The position numbers and the translations under genes are program-made. From Streptomyces lycii (GTDB lineage Bacteria; Actinomycetota; Actinomycetes; Streptomycetales; Streptomycetaceae), in assembly GCF_009735685.1 (NCBI RefSeq), contig NZ_WHPN01000076.1:1-58616 (forward strand): 58,616 bases of DNA, given 5' to 3'. Below the pieces are notes generated by a model that saw only the letters and a list, made by a program, of their open reading frames with translations, had not been told where the DNA came from and searched no databases. Shown one piece after another: positions 51,340 through 58,616 of this stretch. How positions within the stretch are numbered: position 1 is the first letter of the stretch; each line of letters starts with the position of its first letter.

Positions 51340-51652
51340 GGCACCGGAGGGCCCCTTTTTCATCGCCGACCTTTCGTTCTACAAGTCGCCTTTCGCGGAA
51401 GAAATCCGCGAAGAGGGTCGCCAAGAGGGTCGTTTCGCAGTCGTGGCGGAAGCCCTGGCCGAACTTTTGCCCGAAGGGCGGGAAAGGAGCCGGACTGAGG
51501 TCGTCCTGTTCGTCCTGGAGCGCCGCGGAGTCGAACTCTCCGACGCTGCCCGCGAACGCATCACCGGCTGCGAGGACCCGTGGCTCCCGGTGCGCTGGCT
51601 ACGCCGAGCCCTCACCGCCACCTCCACCGAGGACGTCTTCACCGAGGCGTAG
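51332..51652 (+). CDS. Partial duplicate of the preceding gene's C-terminal module
   Basis: The 106-residue frame (GTG 51332, overlapping the upstream stop by 8 bp) repeats the upstream C terminus: DLSFYKSPFAEEIREEGR, then SDAARERITGCEDP, RWLRRALTATSTEDVFTE. It carries about 25 extra residues in the middle and no nuclease core. It is either a separately translated remnant or the end of a tandem duplication. It ends 55 bp before a strong bidirectional hairpin. Confidence 0.7.
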   Translation: MAEAPEGPFFIADLSFYKSPFAEEIREEGRQEGRFAVVAEALAELLPEGRERSRTEVVLFVLERRGVELSDAARERITGCEDPWLPVRWLRRALTATSTEDVFTEA

Positions 51653-51707
51653 CCCGGGCGCCCGACCGCCGAGCTGACGAAGCCTCGCGGACAGCGCGAA
51701 AGCCGTA

Positions 51708-51750
51708 TGCCCCGGTTGCCCCGGTCTCCCCGAGCGGGGCAACCGGGGCA
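51708..51750. terminator. Bidirectional hairpin between the duplicate gene and hemB
   Basis: tgccccggttgccccg (51708-51723) pairs perfectly over 16 bp with 51735-51750, with an 11-base loop. The genes on both sides run toward it. Confidence 0.9.
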
Positions 51751-51787
51751 CGGCGGCAACCAGGCAGTGAACCCGGGGGCGGACGGC

Positions 51788-52783
51788 CTATTCGCCGCGG
51801 TTCAGGCGCTGCGCGACCTCCGCCGCCCAGTACGTCAGGATCATGTTCGCCCCGGCCCGCTTCGCGCCGGTCAGGGTCTCCATGATGGTGCGGTCGCGCT
51901 CGATCCAGCCCCGCTCCGCCGCGGCCTCGATCATCGCGTACTCGCCGGACACCTGGTACGCCGCGACCGGCACGTCCACGGCGTCCGCGACCCGGCGCAG
52001 CACGTCCAGGTACGGCAGCGCCGGCTTGACCATGACCATGTCGGCGCCCTCGTCGAGGTCCAGGGCTAGCTCGCGCATGGACTCGCGCGCGTTGGCCGGG
52101 TCCTGCTGGTACGTCTTGCGGTCGCCCTGGAGCGAGGAGTCGACGGCCTCGCGGAAGGGACCGTAGAAGGCGGACGCGTACTTCGCGGTGTAGGCGAGGA
52201 TCGACACGTCCTGGTGACCGGCGCCGTCGAGAGCCTCCCGGACGACCCGGACCTGGCCGTCCATCATGCCGCTGGGGCCGACGACATGGACGCCCGCGTC
52301 GGCCTGGACGCGGGCCATCTCGGCGTACCGCTCCAGCGTCGCGTCGTTGTCGACCCGGCCCCGCTCGTCCACGACGCCGCAGTGGCCGTGGTCGGTGAAC
52401 TCGTCCAGGCACAGGTCCGACATGACGACGAGATCGTCGCCGACCTCGGCCTTCACGTCCCGGACGGCCACCTGGAGGATGCCGTCCGGGTCCGTCCCGG
52501 CCGAGCCGATCGCGTCCTTCTCGCGCGGCACGCCGAACAGCATGATCCCGCCGAGCCCCGCCGCGGCCGCCTCGGCGGCGGCCTTCCGGAGGGTGTCCCG
52601 GGTGTGCTGGACGACACCCGGCATGGACGACACCGGCACCGGCTCGCTGATGCCCTCCCGTACGAAGGCGGGGAGGATCAGCTCGGCCGGGTGCAGCCGG
52701 TGCTCGCTCACCAGGCGGCGCATGGCCGGGGTCGTGCGGAGCCGACGGGGACGCATACCGTTGAAGGATCCGTGCTCACTCAT
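51788..52783 (-). CDS. hemB: Porphobilinogen synthase HemB
   Basis: The 331-residue enzyme condenses two 5-aminolevulinates to porphobilinogen. Schiff-base lysines are K201 ([12 protein letters not shown]) and K253 ([10 protein letters not shown]). The metal segment reads [15 protein letters not shown]125 and C135 are kept, but the middle zinc Cys is D127, a mixture of zinc- and magnesium-type sequences. ATG 52783 fits; a GTG three codons upstream is possible. It lies downstream of hemD on the same strand after a 397-bp gap, so it may have its own promoter. Confidence 0.95.
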   Translation of the reverse strand: MSEHGSFNGMRPRRLRTTPAMRRLVSEHRLHPAELILPAFVREGISEPVPVSSMPGVVQHTRDTLRKAAAEAAAAGLGGIMLFGVPREKDAIGSAGTDPDGILQVAVRDVKAEVGDDLVVMSDLCLDEFTDHGHCGVVDERGRVDNDATLERYAEMARVQADAGVHVVGPSGMMDGQVRVVREALDGAGHQDVSILAYTAKYASAFYGPFREAVDSSLQGDRKTYQQDPANARESMRELALDLDEGADMVMVKPALPYLDVLRRVADAVDVPVAAYQVSGEYAMIEAAAERGWIERDRTIMETLTGAKRAGANMILTYWAAEVAQRLNRGE

Positions 52784-53180
52784 GCCTTCCACGCTACGCC
52801 CGTCCCGGGGGAGCCTTTGCCGACGCGATGTCGACCCGCGCGCGGGCCGGGCCCCGGCGGAGCGAGCGGCGTACGGCGCGGGCCGCGGCGGCGCCCCGGC
52901 GCTCGCGCGGCCGGAACCCTACGGCGCGGGACCGCCCGCGATCCCGCGCCCGAGCGCACGGGCACGGGCTTACGGAGCGGGGCCCGAGCGTACGGGCTCG
53001 CGTCGCGAAACGGGCGAACGACGGGCCCCGTAGAGCCCGCGTGCGGGCCCCGGGCGCAGGGCCCAACCCCTGGGGCGTGCGGCACGATCCCGGGCGTCCG
53101 GCCGTGGACCCGGGTCGGTCGCCGCCCGACGCCGCCGCGAACGCGGGTCAGTCACCTCCGGACGCACCCGCGGACGCGGG
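52784..53180. other. Repeat-bearing gap between hemD and hemB
   Basis: I find no credible gene. The gap is extremely GC-rich. A 32-bp element at 53111-53142 recurs with one inserted base and two substitutions at 53177-53209, and the second copy covers the hemD stop codon. The word acgcgggtca occurs in both copies' vicinity. Confidence 0.6.
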
Positions 53181-54848
53181 TCAGGTCGCCGCGCGACGCC
53201 GCCGTGAACCGGGCCGGCGCTCACTCGGCCGGGTCACGGCCTCGCCCGCCTCGACCGCCGCCGCCCGGCGCTTCGCGCCGAAGTCCGCGAGCCCCTCGGC
53301 CAGCTTGGTGACCGACGGCTCCGGCGACAGGACGTCGACCCGCAGCCCGTGCTCCTCGGCCGTCTTGGCCGTCGCCGGACCGATGCAGGCGATGACGGTG
53401 ACGTTGTGCGGCTTGCCGGCGATGCCGACGAGGTTCCGCACGGTGCTGGACGAGGTGAACAGCACCGCGTCGAAACCGCCGCCCTTGATGGCCTCGCGGG
53501 TCTCGGCGGGCGGCGGCGAGGCGCGCACGGTGCGGTACGCCGTGACGTCGTCGACCTCCCAGCCCAGCTCGATCAGCCCGGCCACCAGGGTCTCGGTGGC
53601 GATGTCGGCACGCGGCAGGAAGACGCGGTCGATCGGGTCGAACACCGGGTCGTACGGCGGCCAGTCCTCCAGGAGTCCGGCGGCCGACTGCTCACCGCTG
53701 GGCACCAGGTCCGGCTTCACACCGAAGTCGATCAGCGACTTGGCGGTCTGGTCGCCGACGGCGGCCACCTTGATCCCGGCGAAGGCGCGCGCGTCGAGCC
53801 CGTACTCCTCGAACTTCTCGCGGACGGCCTTCACCGCGTTCACGGAGGTGAAGGCGATCCACTCGTAGCGGCCGGTGACCAGGCCCTTGACCGCGCGCTC
53901 CATCTGCTGCGGGGTGCGCGGCGGCTCGACGGCGATGGTCGGCACCTCGCTGGGCACCGCGCCGTACGAACGGAGCTGGTCGGACAGCGAGGCCGCCTGC
54001 TCCTTGGTGCGCGGCACGAGGACCTTCCAGCCGAACAGCGGCTTGGACTCGAACCAGGCGAGCCGGTCCCGGTGCGCGGCCGCGCTGTGCTCGCCGACGA
54101 CGGCGACGACGGACTGCCCGCCTTCGGCCGACGGCAGCACCTTCGCGGCCTTGAGCACCTGCGCGACGGTGCCGAGGGTGGCGGTCCAGGTGCGCTGGCG
54201 GGTGGTGGTGCCCGCGACGGTGACGGTCATCGGGGTGTCGGGCTTGCGCCCGGCGGCGACGAGTTCCCCGGCGGCGGCCGTGACCGACTCCAGGGTGGTG
54301 GAGACCACGGCAGTGGCGTCGCTCGCGCCGACCTCCGTCCAGCAGCGGTCGGAGGCGGTGGCGGCGTCCACGAAACGGACGTCGGCCCCGTCCGGGGAGC
54401 GCAGCGGCACACCGGCGTACGCGGGCACGCCGACGGCGTTCGCCACTCCCGGCACGACCTCGAAGACGATGCCCTCGGCGGCGCACGCGAGCATCTCCCC
54501 GACGGCGTCGCCGTCCAGTCCCGGGTCACCGGAGAGCGCACGGACCACCCGCTTGCCGCCCCGCGCGGCCTGCATGACAAGATTGGCGGCGTCTTCCAAG
54601 ACGCGCCCGCCCGTGGAGTTTGACGTGCCGTCATGCCCGGCCTGCTGCGGGATGTCCACCCCTGCGCGCGCGTGGGTCACCACGACGTCGAGCACCTGCG
54701 GGTCGGCGACCAGCACGTCCGCCTGGCCCAGCGCCTCCACGGCGCGGAGCGTCAGCAGCCCCGGGTCCCCGGGCCCGGCACCGAGGAAGGTGACCTGACC
54801 GAGAGCGGAGTGCGTTGCGGATCGAAGATTTACGGCGGTGGGGCTCAA
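53181..54848 (-). CDS. hemD: Uroporphyrinogen-III methyltransferase/synthase fusion (HemD)
   Basis: The 555-residue protein has an N-terminal SUMT/CobA-like SAM methyltransferase domain (about 17-255, FLGAGPGDPGLLTLRA, VPGVANAVGVPAY) and a C-terminal uroporphyrinogen-III synthase domain (about 272-535, VLVPRTKEQAASLSDQLRSYG, FTSSSTVRNL). HemD closes hydroxymethylbilane to uroporphyrinogen III; the fused domain could start sirohaem or cobalamin branches. TTG 54848 is supported by a 4-nt overlap with the hemC stop (TTGA) and a ggggag site. The last 10 residues are Arg-rich and encoded by the repeat. Confidence 0.93.
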   Translation of the reverse strand: MSPTAVNLRSATHSALGQVTFLGAGPGDPGLLTLRAVEALGQADVLVADPQVLDVVVTHARAGVDIPQQAGHDGTSNSTGGRVLEDAANLVMQAARGGKRVVRALSGDPGLDGDAVGEMLACAAEGIVFEVVPGVANAVGVPAYAGVPLRSPDGADVRFVDAATASDRCWTEVGASDATAVVSTTLESVTAAAGELVAAGRKPDTPMTVTVAGTTTRQRTWTATLGTVAQVLKAAKVLPSAEGGQSVVAVVGEHSAAAHRDRLAWFESKPLFGWKVLVPRTKEQAASLSDQLRSYGAVPSEVPTIAVEPPRTPQQMERAVKGLVTGRYEWIAFTSVNAVKAVREKFEEYGLDARAFAGIKVAAVGDQTAKSLIDFGVKPDLVPSGEQSAAGLLEDWPPYDPVFDPIDRVFLPRADIATETLVAGLIELGWEVDDVTAYRTVRASPPPAETREAIKGGGFDAVLFTSSSTVRNLVGIAGKPHNVTVIACIGPATAKTAEEHGLRVDVLSPEPSVTKLAEGLADFGAKRRAAAVEAGEAVTRPSERRPGSRRRRAAT

Positions 54849-55972
54849 AGTGCTCGCTCCCCCATCAGACCGGCCGCACCCTTGGCGAGCATCTCGGAGG
54901 CGAGTTCGCGGCCGAGAGCCGCGGCGTCCTCGAGAGACGACGGTACGGGACCGGTGGTGGACAGCTGCACCAGCGTCTTGCCGTCGGTGGTGCCGACGAC
55001 GCCGCGCAGGCGCAGTTCGGTGACAACCTGCCCGTCGGCCAACAGGTCGGCCAGCGCGCCCACAGGTGCGCTGCAACCGGCCTCCAGGGCGGCGAGCAGG
55101 GAACGCTCGGCGGTCACGGCGGCCCGCGTGTACGGGTCGTCGAGCTCGGCGAGCACGGCCGCGAGGGAGACGCCGTCCACGGTGTGGTCGGCGGCGCACT
55201 CGACGGCCAGGGCCCCCTGGCCGGGGGCGGGCAGAATCGCGTCGACGGGCAGCTTCTCGGTCGCCTCGTCGATCCGGCCGACCCGGCTCAGACCGGCGGC
55301 GGCGAGCACGACACCGTCGAGTTCACCGGAGCGCACGAAACCGATGCGGGTGTCGACGTTCCCGCGGATCGGCACGGTCTCGATGTCGCCGCCGAGCATC
55401 TTGGCCCAGGCGTTGAGCTGCGCCATGCGGCGCGGCGAACCGGTGCCGACACGCGCCCGGCCGGGCTGCGCCACGAGCTGCTCGAAGGTGAGGCCGTCGC
55501 GCGCGACGAGCACGTCCCGCGGGTCCTCCCGGGGCGGGACGGCGGCCAGCGCCAGGTCGTCGGGCTGCGTGGTCGGCAGGTCCTTCAGCGAGTGCACCGC
55601 GAAGTCGATCTCACCCGCCAGCAGCGCGTCGCGCAGCGCGGACACGAAGACCCCGGTGCCGCCGATCTGCGCGAGGTGCTCGCGGGAGGTGTCGCCGTAC
55701 GTGGTGATCTCGACCAGCTCGACGGGCCGGCCGGTCAGCTCGCGGACGCTGTCCGCGACCATGCCGGACTGGGCCATGGCGAGCTTGCTGCGCCGGGTGC
55801 CGAGCCTGAGGGGCTCGGTGCCGGGCAGGACGCCGACGGTGCCGCCCGGTGCGGTGGCCCCCGTGGTGGTCCTGGTCCCCGTGGTGGTCGTGGTGGTCGT
55901 GTCGCTGTCGGCCGTGGTCGTGTCGCTGTCGGCCGTGGTGCCGGTGGTGCTCATGTTGCCCTTGTCGGTCAT
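54845..55972 (-). CDS. hemC: Hydroxymethylbilane synthase HemC
   Basis: The 375-residue enzyme polymerises four porphobilinogens. The dipyrromethane cofactor cysteine is C300 (LEAGCSAPVG). Conserved motifs are RLGTRRSKLAMAQ (56-68), HSLKDLPT (127-134) and GSPRR (178-182). Residues 1-50 are an unusual Thr/Asp-rich extension with an exact duplication of TTADSDT encoded by a 21-bp tandem repeat. ATG 55972 overlaps the hemA stop (ATGA), which supports using this far start even though an internal ATG at 55954 exists. Confidence 0.95.
   Translation of the reverse strand: MTDKGNMSTTGTTADSDTTTADSDTTTTTTTGTRTTTGATAPGGTVGVLPGTEPLRLGTRRSKLAMAQSGMVADSVRELTGRPVELVEITTYGDTSREHLAQIGGTGVFVSALRDALLAGEIDFAVHSLKDLPTTQPDDLALAAVPPREDPRDVLVARDGLTFEQLVAQPGRARVGTGSPRRMAQLNAWAKMLGGDIETVPIRGNVDTRIGFVRSGELDGVVLAAAGLSRVGRIDEATEKLPVDAILPAPGQGALAVECAADHTVDGVSLAAVLAELDDPYTRAAVTAERSLLAALEAGCSAPVGALADLLADGQVVTELRLRGVVGTTDGKTLVQLSTTGPVPSSLEDAAALGRELASEMLAKGAAGLMGERAL
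55893..55934 (-). repeat. Exact 21-bp tandem repeat inside hemC
   Basis: gtggtcgtgtcgctgtcggcc occurs twice back to back (55893-55913, 55914-55934) and encodes the repeated TTADSDT segment of the HemC N-terminal extension. Confidence 0.9.
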
Positions 55973-57429
55973 GCCCTCTCCCGTTGGGGATCGCCGCTGT
56001 CGGCCCTGCTGACGGCGGCGACCGCCTTGGGGTCGAGGTCGAAGAGTTCTCGCAGCGCGTCGGCGTACCCGGCACCGCCGGGCTCCCCCGCGAGCTGCTT
56101 GACCCGCACGGTGGGCGCGTGCAGGAGCTTGTCGACGACACGCCGCACGGTCTGTTTGATCTCCGCGCGTTCCTTGTCGTCCAGGTCTGGCAGGCGGCCG
56201 TCGAGCCGGGCGATCTCGCTCGCCACCACGTCCGCGGCCATGGTGCGCAGCGCGACCACGGTCGGCGTGATGTGCGCGGCCCGCTGCGCGGCGCCGAACG
56301 CGGCGACCTCCTCGGACACGATGGTCCGCACCTGCTCGACGTCCGCGGCCATCGAGCCGACGGCGGCGGGTGCCCCGGCGGACGCCGAACTCTCGGCCTC
56401 CGCCGCGGTGGCGGCCGCCTCGGCGAGCGTCTCGATGTCGACGAGCCGCACGCCCCCGACCCGGTGGGCCGCCGCGTCGATGTCCCGCGGCATCGCCAGG
56501 TCGAGCAGGTCGAGGCGGTGCGCGCCGGAACCGGTCCGCGCCTGCCGGGCGGCGAGGGCGGTACGCAGGTCGTCGGCCGTCAGCACGAGTCCGGTGGAGC
56601 CGGTGCAGGAGACCACGACGTCGGCCCGGGCGAGTTCGCCGGCGACCTCGCCCATCGGTACGGCGCGCGCCGCCAGGCCCTCCGACTGCTCGGCCAGCAC
56701 GGCGGTCAGCCGCTCGGCGCGCTCCACGGTGCGGTTGGCCACGGTCAGCTCGGCGACGCCCGCGCGGGCGAGCGTGGTGGCTGCCAGGGACGACATCGAA
56801 CCGGCGCCGATCACCAGGGCGCGCCTGCCCCGGGCCCAGGCGGCGGTGTCCACGGCTCCGGAACCGGGGGCAGGCGTGCCCCCGTCCGCGGCGGAACCCT
56901 CGCCGGCGGCGAGCTGTTCGAGGCCGAAGCTGACCAGCGACTGGCCGGCCCGGTCGATCCCGGTCTCGCTGTGCGCCCGCTTGCCGACGCGCAGCGCCTG
57001 CTGGAACAGGTCGTTGAGCAGCCGCCCGGCGGTGTGCAGCTCCTGGCCGAGGGCGAGCGCGTCCTTGATCTGGCCGAGGATCTGCCCCTCGCCGACCACC
57101 ATCGAGTCGAGTCCGCAGGCCACCGAGAACAGATGGTGGACGGCCCGGTCCTCGTAGTGCACGTAGAGGTACGGAGTGAGTTCCTCCAGCGCGACACCGC
57201 AGTGCACGCCGAGCTGGGTGGACAGCTCGGCGACCCCGGCGTGGAACTTGTCCACGTCGGCGTACAGCTCGATGCGGTTGCAGGTGGAGAGCACCGCGGC
57301 CTCGCCCGCCGGCTCGGCGGCGAGCGTGTCCTGGAGCAGCTTGCCGCGCGCCTCGGGGGCGAGTGCGGCGCGCTCCAGCACGCTGACCGGCGCGCTGCGG
57401 TGGCTCAGTCCGACGACCAGCAGACTCAT
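55969..57429 (-). CDS. hemA: Glutamyl-tRNA reductase HemA
   Basis: The 486-residue enzyme reduces glutamyl-tRNA to glutamate-1-semialdehyde with NADPH, the first committed tetrapyrrole step. Nucleophile C50 sits in AVLSTCNRIELY. VACGLDSMVVGEGQILGQIKDA follows, then the Rossmann motif ALVIGAGSM and the C-terminal dimerisation domain. A Gly/Ala/Pro insertion (about 175-200) precedes the NADPH domain. Both its start (with rex) and stop (with hemC) overlap neighbours by 4 nt. Confidence 0.97.
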   Translation of the reverse strand: MSLLVVGLSHRSAPVSVLERAALAPEARGKLLQDTLAAEPAGEAAVLSTCNRIELYADVDKFHAGVAELSTQLGVHCGVALEELTPYLYVHYEDRAVHHLFSVACGLDSMVVGEGQILGQIKDALALGQELHTAGRLLNDLFQQALRVGKRAHSETGIDRAGQSLVSFGLEQLAAGEGSAADGGTPAPGSGAVDTAAWARGRRALVIGAGSMSSLAATTLARAGVAELTVANRTVERAERLTAVLAEQSEGLAARAVPMGEVAGELARADVVVSCTGSTGLVLTADDLRTALAARQARTGSGAHRLDLLDLAMPRDIDAAAHRVGGVRLVDIETLAEAAATAAEAESSASAGAPAAVGSMAADVEQVRTIVSEEVAAFGAAQRAAHITPTVVALRTMAADVVASEIARLDGRLPDLDDKERAEIKQTVRRVVDKLLHAPTVRVKQLAGEPGGAGYADALRELFDLDPKAVAAVSRADSGDPQRERA

Positions 57430-58205
57430 GCCGGCATCACGGCGGGAACGTCCCCGTCGGGTCCCTTCCGGCGGTCTGCGCCCCCGGACACGGCGGGGGC
57501 CGGGGCGGCGGACTCCTGCGCCGCGGACTCCTGCGCCGCGTCCTCGCCGGCCTTCCGCTGCTCGTGGAAGGCGAGGATCTGCAGCTCGATGGAGAGGTCG
57601 ACCTTGCGCACGTCCACGCCCTCGGGCACGGACAGCACGGTGGGCGCGAAGTTGAGGATCGAGGTGACACCGGCGGCGACGAGCCGGTCGCAGACCTGCT
57701 GTGCCGCTCCGGCGGGGGTGGCGATGACGCCGATGGAGACGCCGTTGTCGCTGATGATCGCTTCGAGTTCGTCGGTGTGCTTCACCGGGAGCCCGGCGAC
57801 GGGCTTGCCCGCCATGGCCGGGTCGGCGTCTATCAGCGCGGCGACGCGGAAGCCGCGGGAGGCGAAGCCGCCGTAGTTGGCGAGGGCCGCGCCGAGATTG
57901 CCGATGCCGACGATCACAACCGGCCAGTCCTGGGTGAGGCCCAGCTCACGGGAGATCTGGTAGACGAGGTATTCGACGTCGTAGCCGACACCGCGGGTGC
58001 CGTAGGAGCCGAGGTAGGAGAAGTCCTTGCGGAGCTTGGCGGAGTTGACCCCGGCGGCCGCCGCGAGTTCCTCCGACGAGACCGTGGGTACCGAGCGCTC
58101 GGACAGCGCGGTCAGCGCGCGCAGATACAGCGGTAGCCGGGCGACGGTGGCCTCGGGAATTCCTCGGCTTCGGGTCGCCGGTCGGTGCGTTCGGCCAGTT
58201 GCCAC
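57426..58205 (-). CDS. rex: Redox-sensing transcriptional repressor Rex
   Basis: The 259-residue protein has a winged-helix domain (about 18-88; VSSEELAAAAGVNSAKLRKDFSYLG) and a Rossmann domain (VIVGIGNLGAAL, 97-108) that senses the NADH/NAD+ ratio, followed by a Gln/Ala/Ser tail of 35 residues. When NADH rises, Rex leaves DNA and respiratory and haem genes are expressed. GTG 58205 has aggag 4 nt upstream. It heads the rex-hemA-hemC-hemD operon and has its own operator upstream, so it is autoregulated. Confidence 0.96.
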   Translation of the reverse strand: MATGRTHRPATRSRGIPEATVARLPLYLRALTALSERSVPTVSSEELAAAAGVNSAKLRKDFSYLGSYGTRGVGYDVEYLVYQISRELGLTQDWPVVIVGIGNLGAALANYGGFASRGFRVAALIDADPAMAGKPVAGLPVKHTDELEAIISDNGVSIGVIATPAGAAQQVCDRLVAAGVTSILNFAPTVLSVPEGVDVRKVDLSIELQILAFHEQRKAGEDAAQESAAQESAAPAPAVSGGADRRKGPDGDVPAVMPA

Positions 58206-58270
58206 GGTGCTCCTGCGGGTAGAGCGAGGCTGTGGGCGGCCTCGTCTCCCCGGACCGCCCCGTCTCCAGC

Positions 58271-58300
58271 AGGCTATGTCTTTGTGAACGCGTGCACAAA
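58271..58300 (-). promoter_or_regulatory. Rex operator overlapping the rex-hem promoter
   Basis: ttgtgaacgcgtgcacaa (58282-58299) differs in one half-site base from the known Streptomyces Rex consensus TGTGAACGCGTTCACA core. On the minus strand TTGTGC (58294-58299) and TAGCCT (58271-58276) are 17 bp apart and could be the -35 and -10, placing the operator across the promoter. The operator assignment is strong; the promoter boxes are inference. Confidence 0.88.
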
Positions 58301-58616
58301 GATGGTGTCCGTTTTGTCCGAGCAAAGTGACCGGGCTCACGCGTTGGTTTCGCGTCAATGTGGAACCGCCGGGTACACCGACGAGTTCCGCCGCCCACGG
58401 GGGCACAGTGCTCACTCTCCTCGCAACTCCGCCCCCCGGCGTTTCGAAACGCCCCACGATGGTAGTGGACCCGGTGGCCGGTATGCACCGCGCGAGTAAG
58501 GCGCCCTGACTGTTGCCTCCGCGGCCCGGACAGCCCCCGGACGCCCCTCGGACGACTCGACGACGCCCGGGTGCCCGGCGCGCGAGTCCCGGACGGTCGC
58601 GGGTCCGCGCGCCGGG
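58301..58616. other. Window edge without a recognisable gene
   Basis: The sequence beyond the Rex operator to the right edge shows no frame I can support as a gene. It may contain the promoter of a divergent gene that starts outside the window. Confidence 0.5.

Overview
The window is high-GC, third-codon-position-GC-rich DNA whose gene content points to a Streptomyces chromosome. The signs are futalosine-route menaquinone genes, a ResB/CcsB cytochrome c maturation cluster, a WhiJ-like regulator trio (anti-sigma-type ATPase, XRE/DUF5753, DUF397), DUF3558 lipoproteins, DUF2637, a class I LysRS and a Rex-controlled hem operon. I see no rRNA, tRNA, CRISPR array or intact insertion sequence.

Region 1 (1-18.7 kb) is largely housekeeping and respiratory. 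A GNAT acetyltransferase and a UdgX-type uracil-DNA glycosylase lead into mqnE with an Lrp/AsnC regulator, then ubiX, a rhomboid-like protein, mqnP (UbiA type) and the UbiD-type decarboxylase. Then comes the resA-ccdA-resB-ccsB operon for haem delivery to c-type cytochromes. A lipoprotein, a TetR/SDR pair with two matching operators, a histidine phosphatase and hemL follow.

Region 2 (18.7-31.5 kb) is accessory. It has a CmtR-like ArsR repressor with a concentric palindrome coupled to a cation-diffusion exporter, two methyltransferases, a thioesterase and the WhiJ-like trio. An N-terminally truncated AAA/DUF234 ATPase, a TetR/FAD-monooxygenase pair with three related operator sites, a CpeA/CpeB-like K+(Na+)/H+ antiporter, YnfA and an SDR complete it.

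Region 3 (31.5-37.7 kb) holds rtcB, two DUF3558 lipoproteins and a DUF2637 membrane protein. It ends with the most striking gene of the window, a PARP-type ADP-ribosyltransferase carrying an N-terminal LQRxAGNxAV module of the kind seen on contractile-injection-system cargo.

Region 4 (37.7-52 kb) has divergent lysS and argS, a large secreted S8 protease, a PLP enzyme behind a six-unit 16-bp tandem repeat, a secreted GH26 mannanase, and an Rpn-like PDDEXK protein followed by a partial copy of its own C terminus.

Region 5 (51.8-58.6 kb) is the tetrapyrrole block on the minus strand: rex-hemA-hemC-hemD, with every junction a 4-nt overlap and a near-perfect Rex operator in the promoter, followed by hemB after a repeat-bearing gap. 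Together with hemL, the cytochrome c genes and the menaquinone genes, the window gathers many parts needed to build the aerobic respiratory chain.
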